From Bacillota bacterium (GTDB lineage Bacteria > Bacillota > Bacilli > Alicyclobacillales > SLC66), in NCBI GenBank assembly GCA_021820975.1, contig JAKADA010000005.1, positions 1 through 64,000 on the forward strand: a DNA stretch of 64,000 bases, written 5' to 3'. Positions 34,036-43,109 of the stretch are shown piece by piece (position 1 is the stretch's first letter; the number at the start of each line of letters is the position of its first letter). A program made the translations under genes and the position numbers. The notes beneath the pieces are model-generated. The model worked only from the letters and a program-made list of their open reading frames with translations. It was not told the DNA's origin and did no database searches.

Positions 34036-34106
34036 GGCGCAAAACCCCCTGTCTCTGTAGACTTGTAGATCATCATACTATTTTATTTATCATGATCACC
34101 ATTTTT

Positions 34107-34136
34107 TTGTTGACAATTGACCATCCGTGATAAAAT
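34107..34136 (+). promoter_or_regulatory. Promoter placed for leaderless transcription
   Basis: -10 TAAAAT (34131-34136) with -35 TTGTTG (34107-34112, 18-bp spacer) or TTGACA (34110-34115, 15 bp). The ATG at 34143 is 7 nt after the -10, where transcription should begin, and no SD is present. Confidence 0.6.
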
Positions 34137-34142
34137 GTTCTT

Positions 34143-36065
34143 ATGAAGCGTTATTTATTTCTTGTGACCGTAATTATGTTATGTACTGCTCATGTCTTTG
34201 TGCCGGCAATGGCGGCAAGCAAACCGGTATCTATGCATGCCGATGTCGGCTTTCAGACGTTTTATGATCCTCAAGTATGGACTCCTGTACGTATAACGCT
34301 CTTTAATCCGGGTGGTCGAACTATTTTTGGCCACCTTATCTTTCCTATACACAAGCAAAGTGGTTTCTCCTACGAGGGGAATTTTTCTTGGCCTATTAGA
34401 GTGCCTAAAGGGACAAGTACGGTAACGCTTGGTTTGCCCGGTGAGTTGCTTGAAACTGGACAATCCGTGCGTTTTCTGCAAAACAATACGCTAATTTCCA
34501 CTGTGCGCGTAGCGGGCGTGCCAGTAGCTAGTTCTGATATCGCAGGCGTAATTAGTGATCAACCAGAAGCGGTTCAGTTTTTAGCTGGCGTATCATCTGC
34601 TAATTCGACTGCACAGATGGTTACGGCTTACATTCCACCAGCAACGGTTCCAACGTCTAGTGAATTATTGCAAGGGTTATCCTATCTCTATATCGATGGT
34701 AAAAGTGCCTCTGAGTTAACGGCAAAACAGGTGCAAGCGATTAAACAATGGGTCTATACGGGCGGTATTTTGCTTCTTGGAGGTTTAGAACCTAACGCTG
34801 GACAAGTTGGCGCACTTACATCACTTAGCCCTGTGACTGGTATGATTGTTGTGGATGGAGAGGCGACAGCTCTCGCCAAGTTTGCTTCACAAGGAACGCC
34901 GCATGGCATAATTCCAATGCTCTATGGTATAGCGCATAAAGGTGCTACCGTGTTGGTTGGAAGCCGCAATCATGCTTTGGTAGCCGTATCGTCGATAGGT
35001 CGTGGACAAGTTGCCTATCTGGGCGTTCAAGCTAATACATCAAACTTAGTGACATGGACAGGTAACGCTGTATTTTGGGATACTCTCTTGCAACAATTGC
35101 ATCAAAATAGTTTACCCGTCACCCTTGACCTTTTTGGGCCAAACGGACTGTGGACGATGATGAATGCAGCCGAGTTGTTCCCGCAATTGCATATGCCGCC
35201 ACTATGGATCTGGGAAGTAGTTTTTGGACTTTATGTATTGATTACAGGACCCATTTTGTATCTTATTTTACGTAAATATCGTAAAAACGAATGGGCATGG
35301 ATTGTTTTGCCTATGGCGTCGCTTGGCGTTGCGATTGTGATCTATATCCAAGGCGTAGAAGAGCGGCCAAATGGTATTTTGACGCAAAGTGTTGGTCTCG
35401 TGGATATTGTCAATGATCATCTGGCACAAGCGGTTGGTGTACAAGCTTTAATGTCTCCGCAAAAGCGGTCTTACAACATCGTTACCCGTCCTAACACATG
35501 GATGATTCCGTTGGCTGATCGCGTGACAGGTGCTGTCAAAAGTGATGCTTTAGTTACAATGGTGACAAAAGCACCCACGACGGAATTTTCAAATGTTCGA
35601 GCCTGGGGTGGAAGGTTCATTTATGCCACACGCACGATGTCAACATTCGGTAATCTACAAGGTGAATTATTTGCTAATAATCATTCTCTTGGTGGATTTC
35701 TTGTCAATCAATCTGCCGTGGATTACTCCGATGTGGTGTTAATCGATGGACACCAAGTTTTTCCCCTAGGCCATCTAAAACGCGGTGCAAGCATCAATGT
35801 GGATGTGCTTTTCAAAACGCATCCAAAAGCACCTTTTGCGGCGCAGCTTAGTGCAGGACTTAGTAGCGCGAACCACGGTATTGGGCGTGCGCTTTTTCCC
35901 TATTTGAATACATTTACAAACGTAGCTGTGCCATCTGATATGGTGCTTTTGGTCGGATGGTCCAATACGGAACCTAACATCTTTGCCAATGAAGGTTCTG
36001 CGATCCCCGCAGAACCTCAGTGGATCGTTCGCCAGCTCATGCCGGTTACCAAGGTGGTCGAATAA
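34143..36065 (+). CDS. Exported membrane-anchored protein of an ABC-exporter operon
   Basis: 640 residues. Signal peptide (RYLFLVTVIMLCTAHVFVPAMAA), a large outer domain with beta-rich N-terminus, and a segment KQWVYTGGILLLGGLEPNAG like the GldG/DUF4350 type. Two membrane spans lie near 355-405 (WEVVFGLYVLITGPILYLIL; WIVLPMASLGVAIVIYI), then a beta-rich C-terminus. No enzyme motif recognised. It precedes ATPase and permease genes by 3 and 970 bp in one operon, so it may be an accessory subunit of that exporter. Confidence 0.7.
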   Translation: MKRYLFLVTVIMLCTAHVFVPAMAASKPVSMHADVGFQTFYDPQVWTPVRITLFNPGGRTIFGHLIFPIHKQSGFSYEGNFSWPIRVPKGTSTVTLGLPGELLETGQSVRFLQNNTLISTVRVAGVPVASSDIAGVISDQPEAVQFLAGVSSANSTAQMVTAYIPPATVPTSSELLQGLSYLYIDGKSASELTAKQVQAIKQWVYTGGILLLGGLEPNAGQVGALTSLSPVTGMIVVDGEATALAKFASQGTPHGIIPMLYGIAHKGATVLVGSRNHALVAVSSIGRGQVAYLGVQANTSNLVTWTGNAVFWDTLLQQLHQNSLPVTLDLFGPNGLWTMMNAAELFPQLHMPPLWIWEVVFGLYVLITGPILYLILRKYRKNEWAWIVLPMASLGVAIVIYIQGVEERPNGILTQSVGLVDIVNDHLAQAVGVQALMSPQKRSYNIVTRPNTWMIPLADRVTGAVKSDALVTMVTKAPTTEFSNVRAWGGRFIYATRTMSTFGNLQGELFANNHSLGGFLVNQSAVDYSDVVLIDGHQVFPLGHLKRGASINVDVLFKTHPKAPFAAQLSAGLSSANHGIGRALFPYLNTFTNVAVPSDMVLLVGWSNTEPNIFANEGSAIPAEPQWIVRQLMPVTKVVE

Positions 36066-36068
36066 GCT

Positions 36069-37022
36069 ATGATTGTGACAGAGAATTTGTGCAAGAAGTT
36101 CAATCGTGTGGAAGCTGTAAAAGATCTTAATCTAAATGTGCGTTCTGGAACAGTATTTGGTTTTGTGGGGGAAAACGGTGCAGGTAAAACCACAACCTTA
36201 TCGATTCTAGCGACGTTAATGTTACCGACATCAGGACGTGCCTATGTGGCTGGTGCAGAGGTGACAACGGATGCTGCCTTAGTGCGCAAATTGATCGGTT
36301 ATATGCCAGATCAGTTTGGTGTTTATGATGATTTAACTGTGAAAGAATACTTGGCCTTTTATGGGACTGCCTATGGGGTATCTCATGGCGATATTGAAAA
36401 GAGAACTAAAGAATTACTTGCTATGGTTAATCTAAGTGACAAGGTGGATTTCTATGTAAATACGTTATCGAAAGGTATGCAACAACGACTCGGCTTAGCT
36501 CGCAGTCTCATGCATGATCCACCTGTATTGATTCTTGATGAACCTGCATCGGGTCTTGATCCTCGCTCGCGAATTGAAATGCGAGAGATTATTAAAGGCT
36601 TACGAGAACGTCAGAAGACAGTGTTGATTAGTTCACACATCTTGCCTGAGTTAGCGGAAATGTGTGATGAAATTGGCGTGGTTCAACGAGGCACGCTTGT
36701 CGCTTGTGCAGGTGTTGAAGTGGTTAATGCGCGTGTGCATGGCCAACGGCAACTTCAAGTCGAAGTGTTGTCTGGGGGGGCGAAGTTGGCTGATGAGCTT
36801 GCGTTTCGCCACCATATCAGTGACGTGATCTCTTTTGATGAGGAGCATGTTGACATACTTTTTTCTGGGTCGGAAGAAGATCAGGTGGAATTGATTCATG
36901 AGCTTGCTGTGACTGGCTATTCGTTAAAGTCTGTGCATGAGGTGGGTGCGAGCTTGGAGGAACTTTTTTTACGCCTTACCCGTGAGTCTGACGAGGGGCA
37001 ACCTGTCAGCAAATTGGCTTGA
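36069..37022 (+). CDS. ABC transporter ATP-binding protein
   Basis: 317 residues. Walker A GENGAGKTT, Q-loop PDQFGVYDDLTVKEYL, signature LSKGMQQRLGLAR, Walker B VLILDEPASGLDP and switch His in ISSHILPE. A C-terminal extension of about 90 residues follows, as in CcmA/NatA-type exporters. Works with the permease encoded 13 bp downstream. Confidence 0.95.
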   Translation: MIVTENLCKKFNRVEAVKDLNLNVRSGTVFGFVGENGAGKTTTLSILATLMLPTSGRAYVAGAEVTTDAALVRKLIGYMPDQFGVYDDLTVKEYLAFYGTAYGVSHGDIEKRTKELLAMVNLSDKVDFYVNTLSKGMQQRLGLARSLMHDPPVLILDEPASGLDPRSRIEMREIIKGLRERQKTVLISSHILPELAEMCDEIGVVQRGTLVACAGVEVVNARVHGQRQLQVEVLSGGAKLADELAFRHHISDVISFDEEHVDILFSGSEEDQVELIHELAVTGYSLKSVHEVGASLEELFLRLTRESDEGQPVSKLA

Positions 37023-37035
37023 TAGGAGGTCTCTT

Positions 37036-37971
37036 ATGTGGAGTGTATGGTGGAAGCGTACGGGAAACTTCTTTGGTAATCCGCTTTTGCGAAAAGAATT
37101 GCGTCAACGCATGCGATCAATACGCACTGTTTTGGCAGTTTCGTTGTATTTGATTGTCATTGGTGTCGTAGCTTTTTCCTTTATGTATGTTAATGTTCAA
37201 GGGCAGACGTTGCTCTTACAACCGACGCGAACTGCAGAATTATTTACTTTTTTGTCCTACCTACAATTAGCGTTAATTTCGTTTGTCACACCAGGAATCG
37301 CCTCAGGGGTGATTAGCGGTGAAAGAGAACGACAGACATTACCCGTCTTACTTACGACGCCACTTTCTCCATGGTCAGTGATTTTTACAAAATGGATAAC
37401 ATCCATCTCTTTTTTAGTGCTCTTGATTCTCATGACGTTTCCGCTTTATAGCATCGTGTTTTTATTTGGCGGTGTCGTCCCATCACAAGTGCTTGCTGTA
37501 TTTGGACTGCAATTTATGACACTTGGTGCCATTGCGAGTATAAGCATTTTTTGGTCTACAATCGTGCAACGGACAGGCTGGAGCACCGTACTTTCGTATG
37601 CCACTGTGGCAGCTGTGTTTATCGGGGGATCTGTAGTTGGCTATCTTTTTGATACGTTTGCAACGCACAGCCCCGATCAAACGATATGGGTGGACTTTGG
37701 AACCGCAGCTTATACCATTAACCCGATTTATATGCAAGCAAGTCTGGAAACAAGTTTGGGTTTTATCACACCAGCCTTTCATAATTCGGTTGTGGCATCC
37801 GTTTTTACGACTGTGCAACAACACAATCTTATGAGTGCGCCATCATGGTTGATTTATACGACCATCTATATTTTAGGTAGTTTTTTGCTCCTTGTGATTT
37901 GCGCATGGCGCTTGCGTCCAGGAACATTCACGATAACACATAAGCGGCTGTTGCGATGGCTACTGCGTTAA
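37036..37971 (+). CDS. ABC-2-type permease
   Basis: 311 residues, six spans. The cytoplasmic start NPLLRKELRQRMRSIRT and GVISGERERQTLPVLLTTPLS after TM2 are typical of ABC-2 permeases of the NatB/GldF type. ATG 37036 follows GGAGGTCTCTT. Substrate unknown. Confidence 0.9.
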   Translation: MWSVWWKRTGNFFGNPLLRKELRQRMRSIRTVLAVSLYLIVIGVVAFSFMYVNVQGQTLLLQPTRTAELFTFLSYLQLALISFVTPGIASGVISGERERQTLPVLLTTPLSPWSVIFTKWITSISFLVLLILMTFPLYSIVFLFGGVVPSQVLAVFGLQFMTLGAIASISIFWSTIVQRTGWSTVLSYATVAAVFIGGSVVGYLFDTFATHSPDQTIWVDFGTAAYTINPIYMQASLETSLGFITPAFHNSVVASVFTTVQQHNLMSAPSWLIYTTIYILGSFLLLVICAWRLRPGTFTITHKRLLRWLLR

Positions 37972-38050
37972 GATAGGAGTTGCCGCTACTAGGCCAATAT
38001 GCTATTTTTTAAGAAAAGTGGATTGATTAATCTATCCTGGAGTGGACGCG

Positions 38051-38803
38051 ATGTCATCAGGCACTATGTATCTGGTTTTTGCGGGAATTGTTCTTGTTGT
38101 TGCTGTTGTCGTGATGATGGTCTGGACGACACTTCACATGAGGGGTACAGAAACCGGCACAAAGGCGAAACCAGCTCGCCAGAAAAAGAGTCGCAGAGAT
38201 AAAGAAAAGTCGGCACCGATACAAGCAACACCTATTGATGAGGCGTCTATAAAAGAGACGCCTATAGAGGCACCACCAGATCTTGATGACAGCTTGCATT
38301 TTTCTTTAGAAACGATCGATACGATCGAAAAAGCACTTCATGAGGAATTACCTCATGAGGCAAACTTTTTCGTAGAGGAGGAATCCTCCGTATCAGAAGA
38401 ATCTTCAGTACCGGAAGACCATGCGAGGACAATAGAGGATATTAGCCTAGATGATGATGTAGAAAATGCGAGTGATCGTTTAAAACGCATCTTGCAAACC
38501 GATGATGTCCTTGGCTGGTTGACGGTATTCCCTGATGGACGTCGTGGTTTACGAGCACAAGAGTATGATGAAACGGTCATTGATTTGTTTGCTACCTTAG
38601 CGCAACAGGTAAAATATACGGCTGAAGTGGTGGGATTAGAACACGCCAAAGAGTTTGTTGTGCGTGGCGAGGAAGGCACAATTGTCATATTTCCGGCGGC
38701 TCGTCTTGATGCTGTACGGGAAGACTTTGTTGTGTTATTTATGCAAGTGGATGTTGTTGAAGCGACTCGAATTACTGAACGCTTATTACAAAATCACTTG
38801 TAG
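38051..38803 (+). CDS. Membrane-anchored protein with roadblock-like C-terminal domain
   Basis: 250 residues. One N-terminal span (MYLVFAGIVLVVAVVVMMVW), a basic patch (RQKKSRRDKEK), a low-complexity acidic linker (about 60-135), then a domain DDVLGWLTVFPDGRRGLRAQ with IDLFATLAQQVKYTAEVVG that resembles roadblock/LC7 folds by pattern. It follows the ABC permease and may belong to the same operon. ATG 38051 has GGAG at 8 nt. Confidence 0.55.
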   Translation: MSSGTMYLVFAGIVLVVAVVVMMVWTTLHMRGTETGTKAKPARQKKSRRDKEKSAPIQATPIDEASIKETPIEAPPDLDDSLHFSLETIDTIEKALHEELPHEANFFVEEESSVSEESSVPEDHARTIEDISLDDDVENASDRLKRILQTDDVLGWLTVFPDGRRGLRAQEYDETVIDLFATLAQQVKYTAEVVGLEHAKEFVVRGEEGTIVIFPAARLDAVREDFVVLFMQVDVVEATRITERLLQNHL

Positions 38804-38868
38804 AAAATAAGTATGTTATACTGTACCTTAGTAAGGCAAGAAAAGTTTCTGATGTGGAGGTGTGCAAA

Positions 38869-39198
38869 ATGGCCTCGGTACAAGAAGTAACCGATCAGTC
38901 GTTTAAACAATTTATTTCAGGAGATACACCCGTACTTGTTGATTTTTGGGCAGCCTGGTGTGGACCTTGCAAAATGCTCTCACCTGTCGTTGAAGAACTC
39001 GCGGCAGAACTTGCGCCTCGTTTAAAAGCAGGCAAACTTAATGTCGATGACAATCCGCAAACTGCGCGTGAATTTGGCATTATGAGCATCCCAACTTTGC
39101 TTATCTTCCAAGGTGGTAAAGTGGTCCGACAAATTGTTGGCTATATGCCTAAAAAACAACTGTATGATAAGTTTTCTGATTTGCTGCCACAAGGCTAA
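38869..39198 (+). CDS. trxA: Thioredoxin
   Basis: 109 residues, standard length. Active site WAAWCGPCKML, then cis-Pro in MSIPTLLIF. Cytosolic disulfide reductant. ATG 38869 follows GGAGGTGTGCAAA; an upstream in-frame start (38854) would place the SD inside the gene. Confidence 0.96.
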   Translation: MASVQEVTDQSFKQFISGDTPVLVDFWAAWCGPCKMLSPVVEELAAELAPRLKAGKLNVDDNPQTAREFGIMSIPTLLIFQGGKVVRQIVGYMPKKQLYDKFSDLLPQG

Positions 39199-39213
39199 AT
39201 GGTGGTCATTTCG

Positions 39214-39254
39214 GGCCAGAAAGCCGGGTTATTACTCGGTTTTCTGGCCTTTTC
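39214..39254 (+). terminator. Terminator of trxA
   Basis: GGCCAGAA..CCG pairs with CGG..TTCTGGCC, followed by TTTTCCCC. It lies 15 bp after trxA and before the convergent hemL. Confidence 0.8.
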
Positions 39255-39266
39255 CCCCTTTCCTCC

Positions 39267-40574
39267 TTATCTTCTATGGTCGAGTAAAGAGCGCACGACA
39301 GGCATGCTTTTTTCTACGGCTTCTAATGTCTTTTCAATATCGTCTTTCGTGTGTGCTATGGTTAAGAACCATGCTTCGTATTTGGAAGGGGCAAGATATA
39401 CACCTTGTGCTAACATGGCGTGGAAAAACGCCGAAAACATTTCACTATCCGATGACTTTGCATGTTCATAGTTTTGAACAAATGGAACATTAAAGTATAC
39501 GGTAAAGGCTCCTTTGTATTCGTTAATAGTAATTGGTACTCCGTTTTGTTTTGCGATCCAAGAGATGCCGTTTGTTAGAGTTATTGCCAAACCTTGCATA
39601 GTTTCGTAGGTTCCCGGGCGTTCAAGAAGGTCTAGGCACGCCATGCCGGCACGGAGTGAGGCTGGATTACCTGCGAGCGTCCCTGCCTGATAGGCTGGCC
39701 CAAGCGGTGCGACTTGCTCCATGATGCTTTGCCGGCCGCCATAGGCTCCGATCGGTAATCCACCGCCAATAATTTTACCTAGCGCATAAAGATCAGCCGT
39801 GGTGACGTCATGTTCGACGGCACCGAAACGAAAGCGAAATGCCGTAATGACTTCGTCGTAGACAACGAGTGACCCATACTCGGTCGCTTTGTCACGAATG
39901 TGGCGTAAAAAACCGGGTTTAGGCTCGACAATACCAAAATTACCAACAACGGGTTCAACAAGAATAGCGGCAATTTGGTCGCCATATAATCGCATTGCTT
40001 CATCCAAGATACTTTCATCGTTAAAAGCAATAGTGATAACTTCTTGAACGATCGACTCCGGGACGCCTGCACTGTCAGGAATACCTATAGAAGATGGACC
40101 TGAGCCAGCTGCGACTAAAACGAGATCGGAATGTCCATGATAACAACCGGCAAACTTTAAAATTTTACTTCTATGCGTATAGGCTCTTGCGACACGGATA
40201 CAGGTCATGATCGCCTCTGTACCCGAATTCACAAAGCGCACGCGCTCAAGTGGTGGGATAGCTTTTTGTAGGCGTTCAGCAAAAAGGGTTTCAAAAATCG
40301 TTGGTGTACCTAGTAGACTACTATCACGCATGGCTTGTGTCACAGCCTGCTCAATATGCGGGTGAGCATGTCCAGCAATGACTGGTCCAAATGCGCAAAG
40401 ATAATCGATATATTGGTTGTTATCCACATCGATCATATAAGCTCCTTGACCACGAACCATTGTAACTGGAGAACCACCACCAACAGCCTTAAAGGAACGC
40501 GATGGACTATTGACACCGCCAATGATTGCCTGATTTGCTCGGTTATGCCATATATCAGATTGCAAATGCTCCAA
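39267..40574 (-). CDS. hemL: Glutamate-1-semialdehyde 2,1-aminomutase
   Basis: 435 residues. Class-III aminotransferase fold with [42 protein letters not shown] and the PLP Lys in [16 protein letters not shown]. Converts GSA to 5-aminolevulinate for heme. TTG 40574 has GGAGG 9 nt upstream. Divergent from selA. It stands alone, not in a hemAXCDBL cluster. Confidence 0.95.
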   Translation of the reverse strand: MEHLQSDIWHNRANQAIIGGVNSPSRSFKAVGGGSPVTMVRGQGAYMIDVDNNQYIDYLCAFGPVIAGHAHPHIEQAVTQAMRDSSLLGTPTIFETLFAERLQKAIPPLERVRFVNSGTEAIMTCIRVARAYTHRSKILKFAGCYHGHSDLVLVAAGSGPSSIGIPDSAGVPESIVQEVITIAFNDESILDEAMRLYGDQIAAILVEPVVGNFGIVEPKPGFLRHIRDKATEYGSLVVYDEVITAFRFRFGAVEHDVTTADLYALGKIIGGGLPIGAYGGRQSIMEQVAPLGPAYQAGTLAGNPASLRAGMACLDLLERPGTYETMQGLAITLTNGISWIAKQNGVPITINEYKGAFTVYFNVPFVQNYEHAKSSDSEMFSAFFHAMLAQGVYLAPSKYEAWFLTIAHTKDDIEKTLEAVEKSMPVVRSLLDHRR

Positions 40575-40657
40575 GAGAAAAATCCTCCTTAAAATAATTT
40601 GTTATAATAGCTATAGCGTTTCTAGCTTATCTTTCTCACTGGAGCGTGTCAAAACAC

Positions 40658-42049
40658 ATGGATCAAAGCGGTTTTAGGGAGTTACCAGCTGTACATCGCC
40701 TGCTTTCTACAGAACAAGTACAGGATTGGTTACAACACCATGCAAGAAGCGATGTTGTTGCAGCCGTGCAAGATACGCTAGAGTTGTTGCGAGAAAAACT
40801 ACGACTTGGTGAAGCGATAGATTTATCTATTGAGGAAATCCTAGAAAAAGTTTACGAAGCGTTACAACAGCGCACAGCCATGCATCTTACACAAGTTATT
40901 AATGCAACCGGTACTGTTCTACACACGAATTTAGGGCGAGCTCCTTTAGCGACGCAAGCCATTGATGCGGTCGTTCAAGCGGCTAGAGGCTATAGCAATC
41001 TCGAATTTGATCTTGCGTCAGGAGAACGCGGCTATCGTTTTGATCATGTGGAATCCTTACTTTGCGAGTTAACGGGTGCTGAGGCTGCCTTAGTCGTGAA
41101 CAACAACGCGGCCGCCGTATACTTGACGTTACAAGAGTTAGCCAATGACAAAAGCGTCGTTATATCACGTGGTGAGCTAGTAGAAATCGGAGGATCCTTT
41201 CGCGTCTCGGAGGTGATGCGTTTAAGTGGGGCCAAGCTTGTTGAAGTTGGCACTACAAATAAAACGCATGAAGCAGATTATAAAAAGGCGTTAGAAGATG
41301 GAGCACAACTCCTGTTGCGTGTGCACACGTCAAACTTTCGCATCTGTGGATTTACCTATCAACCACCATTGGCAGAGCTAGTTGCGCTTGCAAAAGAATT
41401 TGCTGTTCCTATCATTGAAGATCTTGGAAGTGGCTCGTTGCTTGACCTACGTGCGAGAGGAATCGGCGATGAACCTACTGTCAAAAACAGCATCGATGCT
41501 GGCGTTGACGTTGTTATGTTTTCCGGGGATAAGTTGTTAGGTTCGGCACAAGCGGGCATTATTTGCGGAAAGAAAAAATGGATTGATCGAATCAAAAAAA
41601 ATCAATTGGCGCGTGCAGTTCGTATCGACAAATTAACTCTTGCCGCTTTAGAAGCGACACTGCGGCTGTACCGTGACGAAGACAAAGCTTTTGAATGTAT
41701 TCCTACACTTCATATGTTAACAACGGATATAGAAACGTTGCACACGGATGCAGAACGATTAGCTCGCGAAGTTACGCTGTCGATCGGCGGTTATGCGCGT
41801 TGCCGAGTGCTGGAAACGACATCAGCGGTTGGTGGCGGAGCTATGCCGCTTGAAAATTTGCCTACTTTTGCACTTGCCATCTATCCATTGGGCATGTCGC
41901 CTGCTACGCTTCTCACGAAACTTCGTCAAAGTGAACCACCGATCGTTGCACGTGTTGCTAGGGAGGAGGTGATTATCGATGTCAGAACAATCTTTGACTG
42001 GCAATATGAAGCCCTTATCCAAGGTATCAAAACAGCCGTTGCAAGATAA
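40658..42049 (+). CDS. selA: L-seryl-tRNA(Sec) selenium transferase
   Basis: 463 residues. SelA fold with INATGTVLHTNLGRAPL, EFDLASGERGYR, VNNNAAAVYLTL and the PLP Lys in MFSGDKLLGSAQAG. Converts Ser-tRNA(Sec) to Sec-tRNA(Sec) using selenophosphate. ATG 40658 is taken; GTG 40646 sits only 1 nt from GGAG. The 3' end overlaps selD by 71 bp. Confidence 0.95.
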   Translation: MDQSGFRELPAVHRLLSTEQVQDWLQHHARSDVVAAVQDTLELLREKLRLGEAIDLSIEEILEKVYEALQQRTAMHLTQVINATGTVLHTNLGRAPLATQAIDAVVQAARGYSNLEFDLASGERGYRFDHVESLLCELTGAEAALVVNNNAAAVYLTLQELANDKSVVISRGELVEIGGSFRVSEVMRLSGAKLVEVGTTNKTHEADYKKALEDGAQLLLRVHTSNFRICGFTYQPPLAELVALAKEFAVPIIEDLGSGSLLDLRARGIGDEPTVKNSIDAGVDVVMFSGDKLLGSAQAGIICGKKKWIDRIKKNQLARAVRIDKLTLAALEATLRLYRDEDKAFECIPTLHMLTTDIETLHTDAERLAREVTLSIGGYARCRVLETTSAVGGGAMPLENLPTFALAIYPLGMSPATLLTKLRQSEPPIVARVAREEVIIDVRTIFDWQYEALIQGIKTAVAR

Positions 42050-43109
42050 GCGTGAAATGGTTCGGCTTACCACGCTTACAGAAAAATCTGGGTGAGGATG
42101 CAAGATAGGTCCGGGGGACCTTCGCGATGTTTTAGCTTTTTTGCCAAAAGCAGAACCCAATCCTGATTTGTTAGTTGGTTTGGAAACATCGGATGATGCA
42201 GGCGTGTATCGTTTAACCGAAGATACAGCGCTCGTACAAACTGTCGATTACTTTACGCCGATCGTCGATGATCCCTATGCATTTGGTCAAATTGCTGCTG
42301 CCAATGCATTAAGCGATATTTATGCAATGGGGGCTACACCGTTAACGGTACTAAATATTGTCGGCTTTCCGATCAGCAAACTTGACAAAGAGATTCTTGC
42401 CAAGATTTTGCAAGGTGGCGCACAAAAAGTTCGAGAAGCACATGCGACACTTTTGGGTGGACACTCTATCGATGATGTGGATCCCAAATTTGGCATGGCT
42501 GTGACAGGTATCGTACATCCTGGAAAAATTTGGACCAATAGCAAGGCTCAGGTGGGCGATGTTTTAGTATTGACAAAACCTATTGGTATGGGGATCACGA
42601 CAAAAGCGATTAAAGAAGGCGTGGCAAGTGTTGAAGCAACCGATGAAGTGATTTATTGGATGTCTATGTTAAATAAGGATGCTGCTGAAATCGGGCATCG
42701 CTACCACGTCCATGCTGCAACGGATGTAACAGGTTTTGGTTTATTGGGCCATGCCCTTGAAATGGCGCGCGGATCACAACTTGGGCTTAAAGTTGCTGCG
42801 TCGCAAGTGCCGGTTTGCGAACCAACGTTTACCTATGCAAGACAAGGGCTCGTACCTGCAGGGAGCAAAAGAAATATGGCATTCGTTTATGAAGCGGCAA
42901 ATTTCGCAAAAGGATTGGATAAATTGATGCCGACGATATTGACGGATGCTGTAACTTCCGGTGGTTTGCTCTTTGCGGTGCCGGTTCATGAAGCGAATGA
43001 TTTGGTTAAAGATCTAGTAGCCGCAGGGATGACGCGATCGGCTGTTATCGGTCAATTCGTTGAAGAGGTCGCACCTGGTTTTATTGAGGTAGTTCAGGAG
43101 TTGGCATAA
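41979..43109 (+). CDS. selD: Selenophosphate synthetase, a selenoprotein (in-frame UGA = Sec39)
   Basis: 376 residues counting Sec. ATG 41979 has a strong SD AGGAGGTG and opens a frame reading MSEQSLTGNMKPLSKVSK, then LTEKSG-TGA-GCKIGPGDL; the TGA (42093-42095) is at the known Sec/Cys catalytic position of SelD, and the frame continues through DDAGVYRL, VDYFTPIVDDPYAFG and LLGGHSIDDVDPKFG to a normal end. A start after the TGA would delete the active site. A short hairpin follows the UGA. SelD makes selenophosphate from selenide and ATP for SelA. Confidence 0.95.
42093..42122 (+). promoter_or_regulatory. Candidate bacterial SECIS hairpin in selD
   Basis: Just after the UGA, GGTCC (42108-42112) pairs with GGACC (42116-42120) around a GGG loop, about 12 nt downstream of the UGA codon, the usual place for a SelB-binding element. 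Confidence 0.6.

Noticed and set aside
42141-43109. selD as a 322-residue protein starting after 42141
   Set aside because: That start lacks the catalytic Sec/Cys loop and an SD; the UGA-containing frame from 41979 has both.
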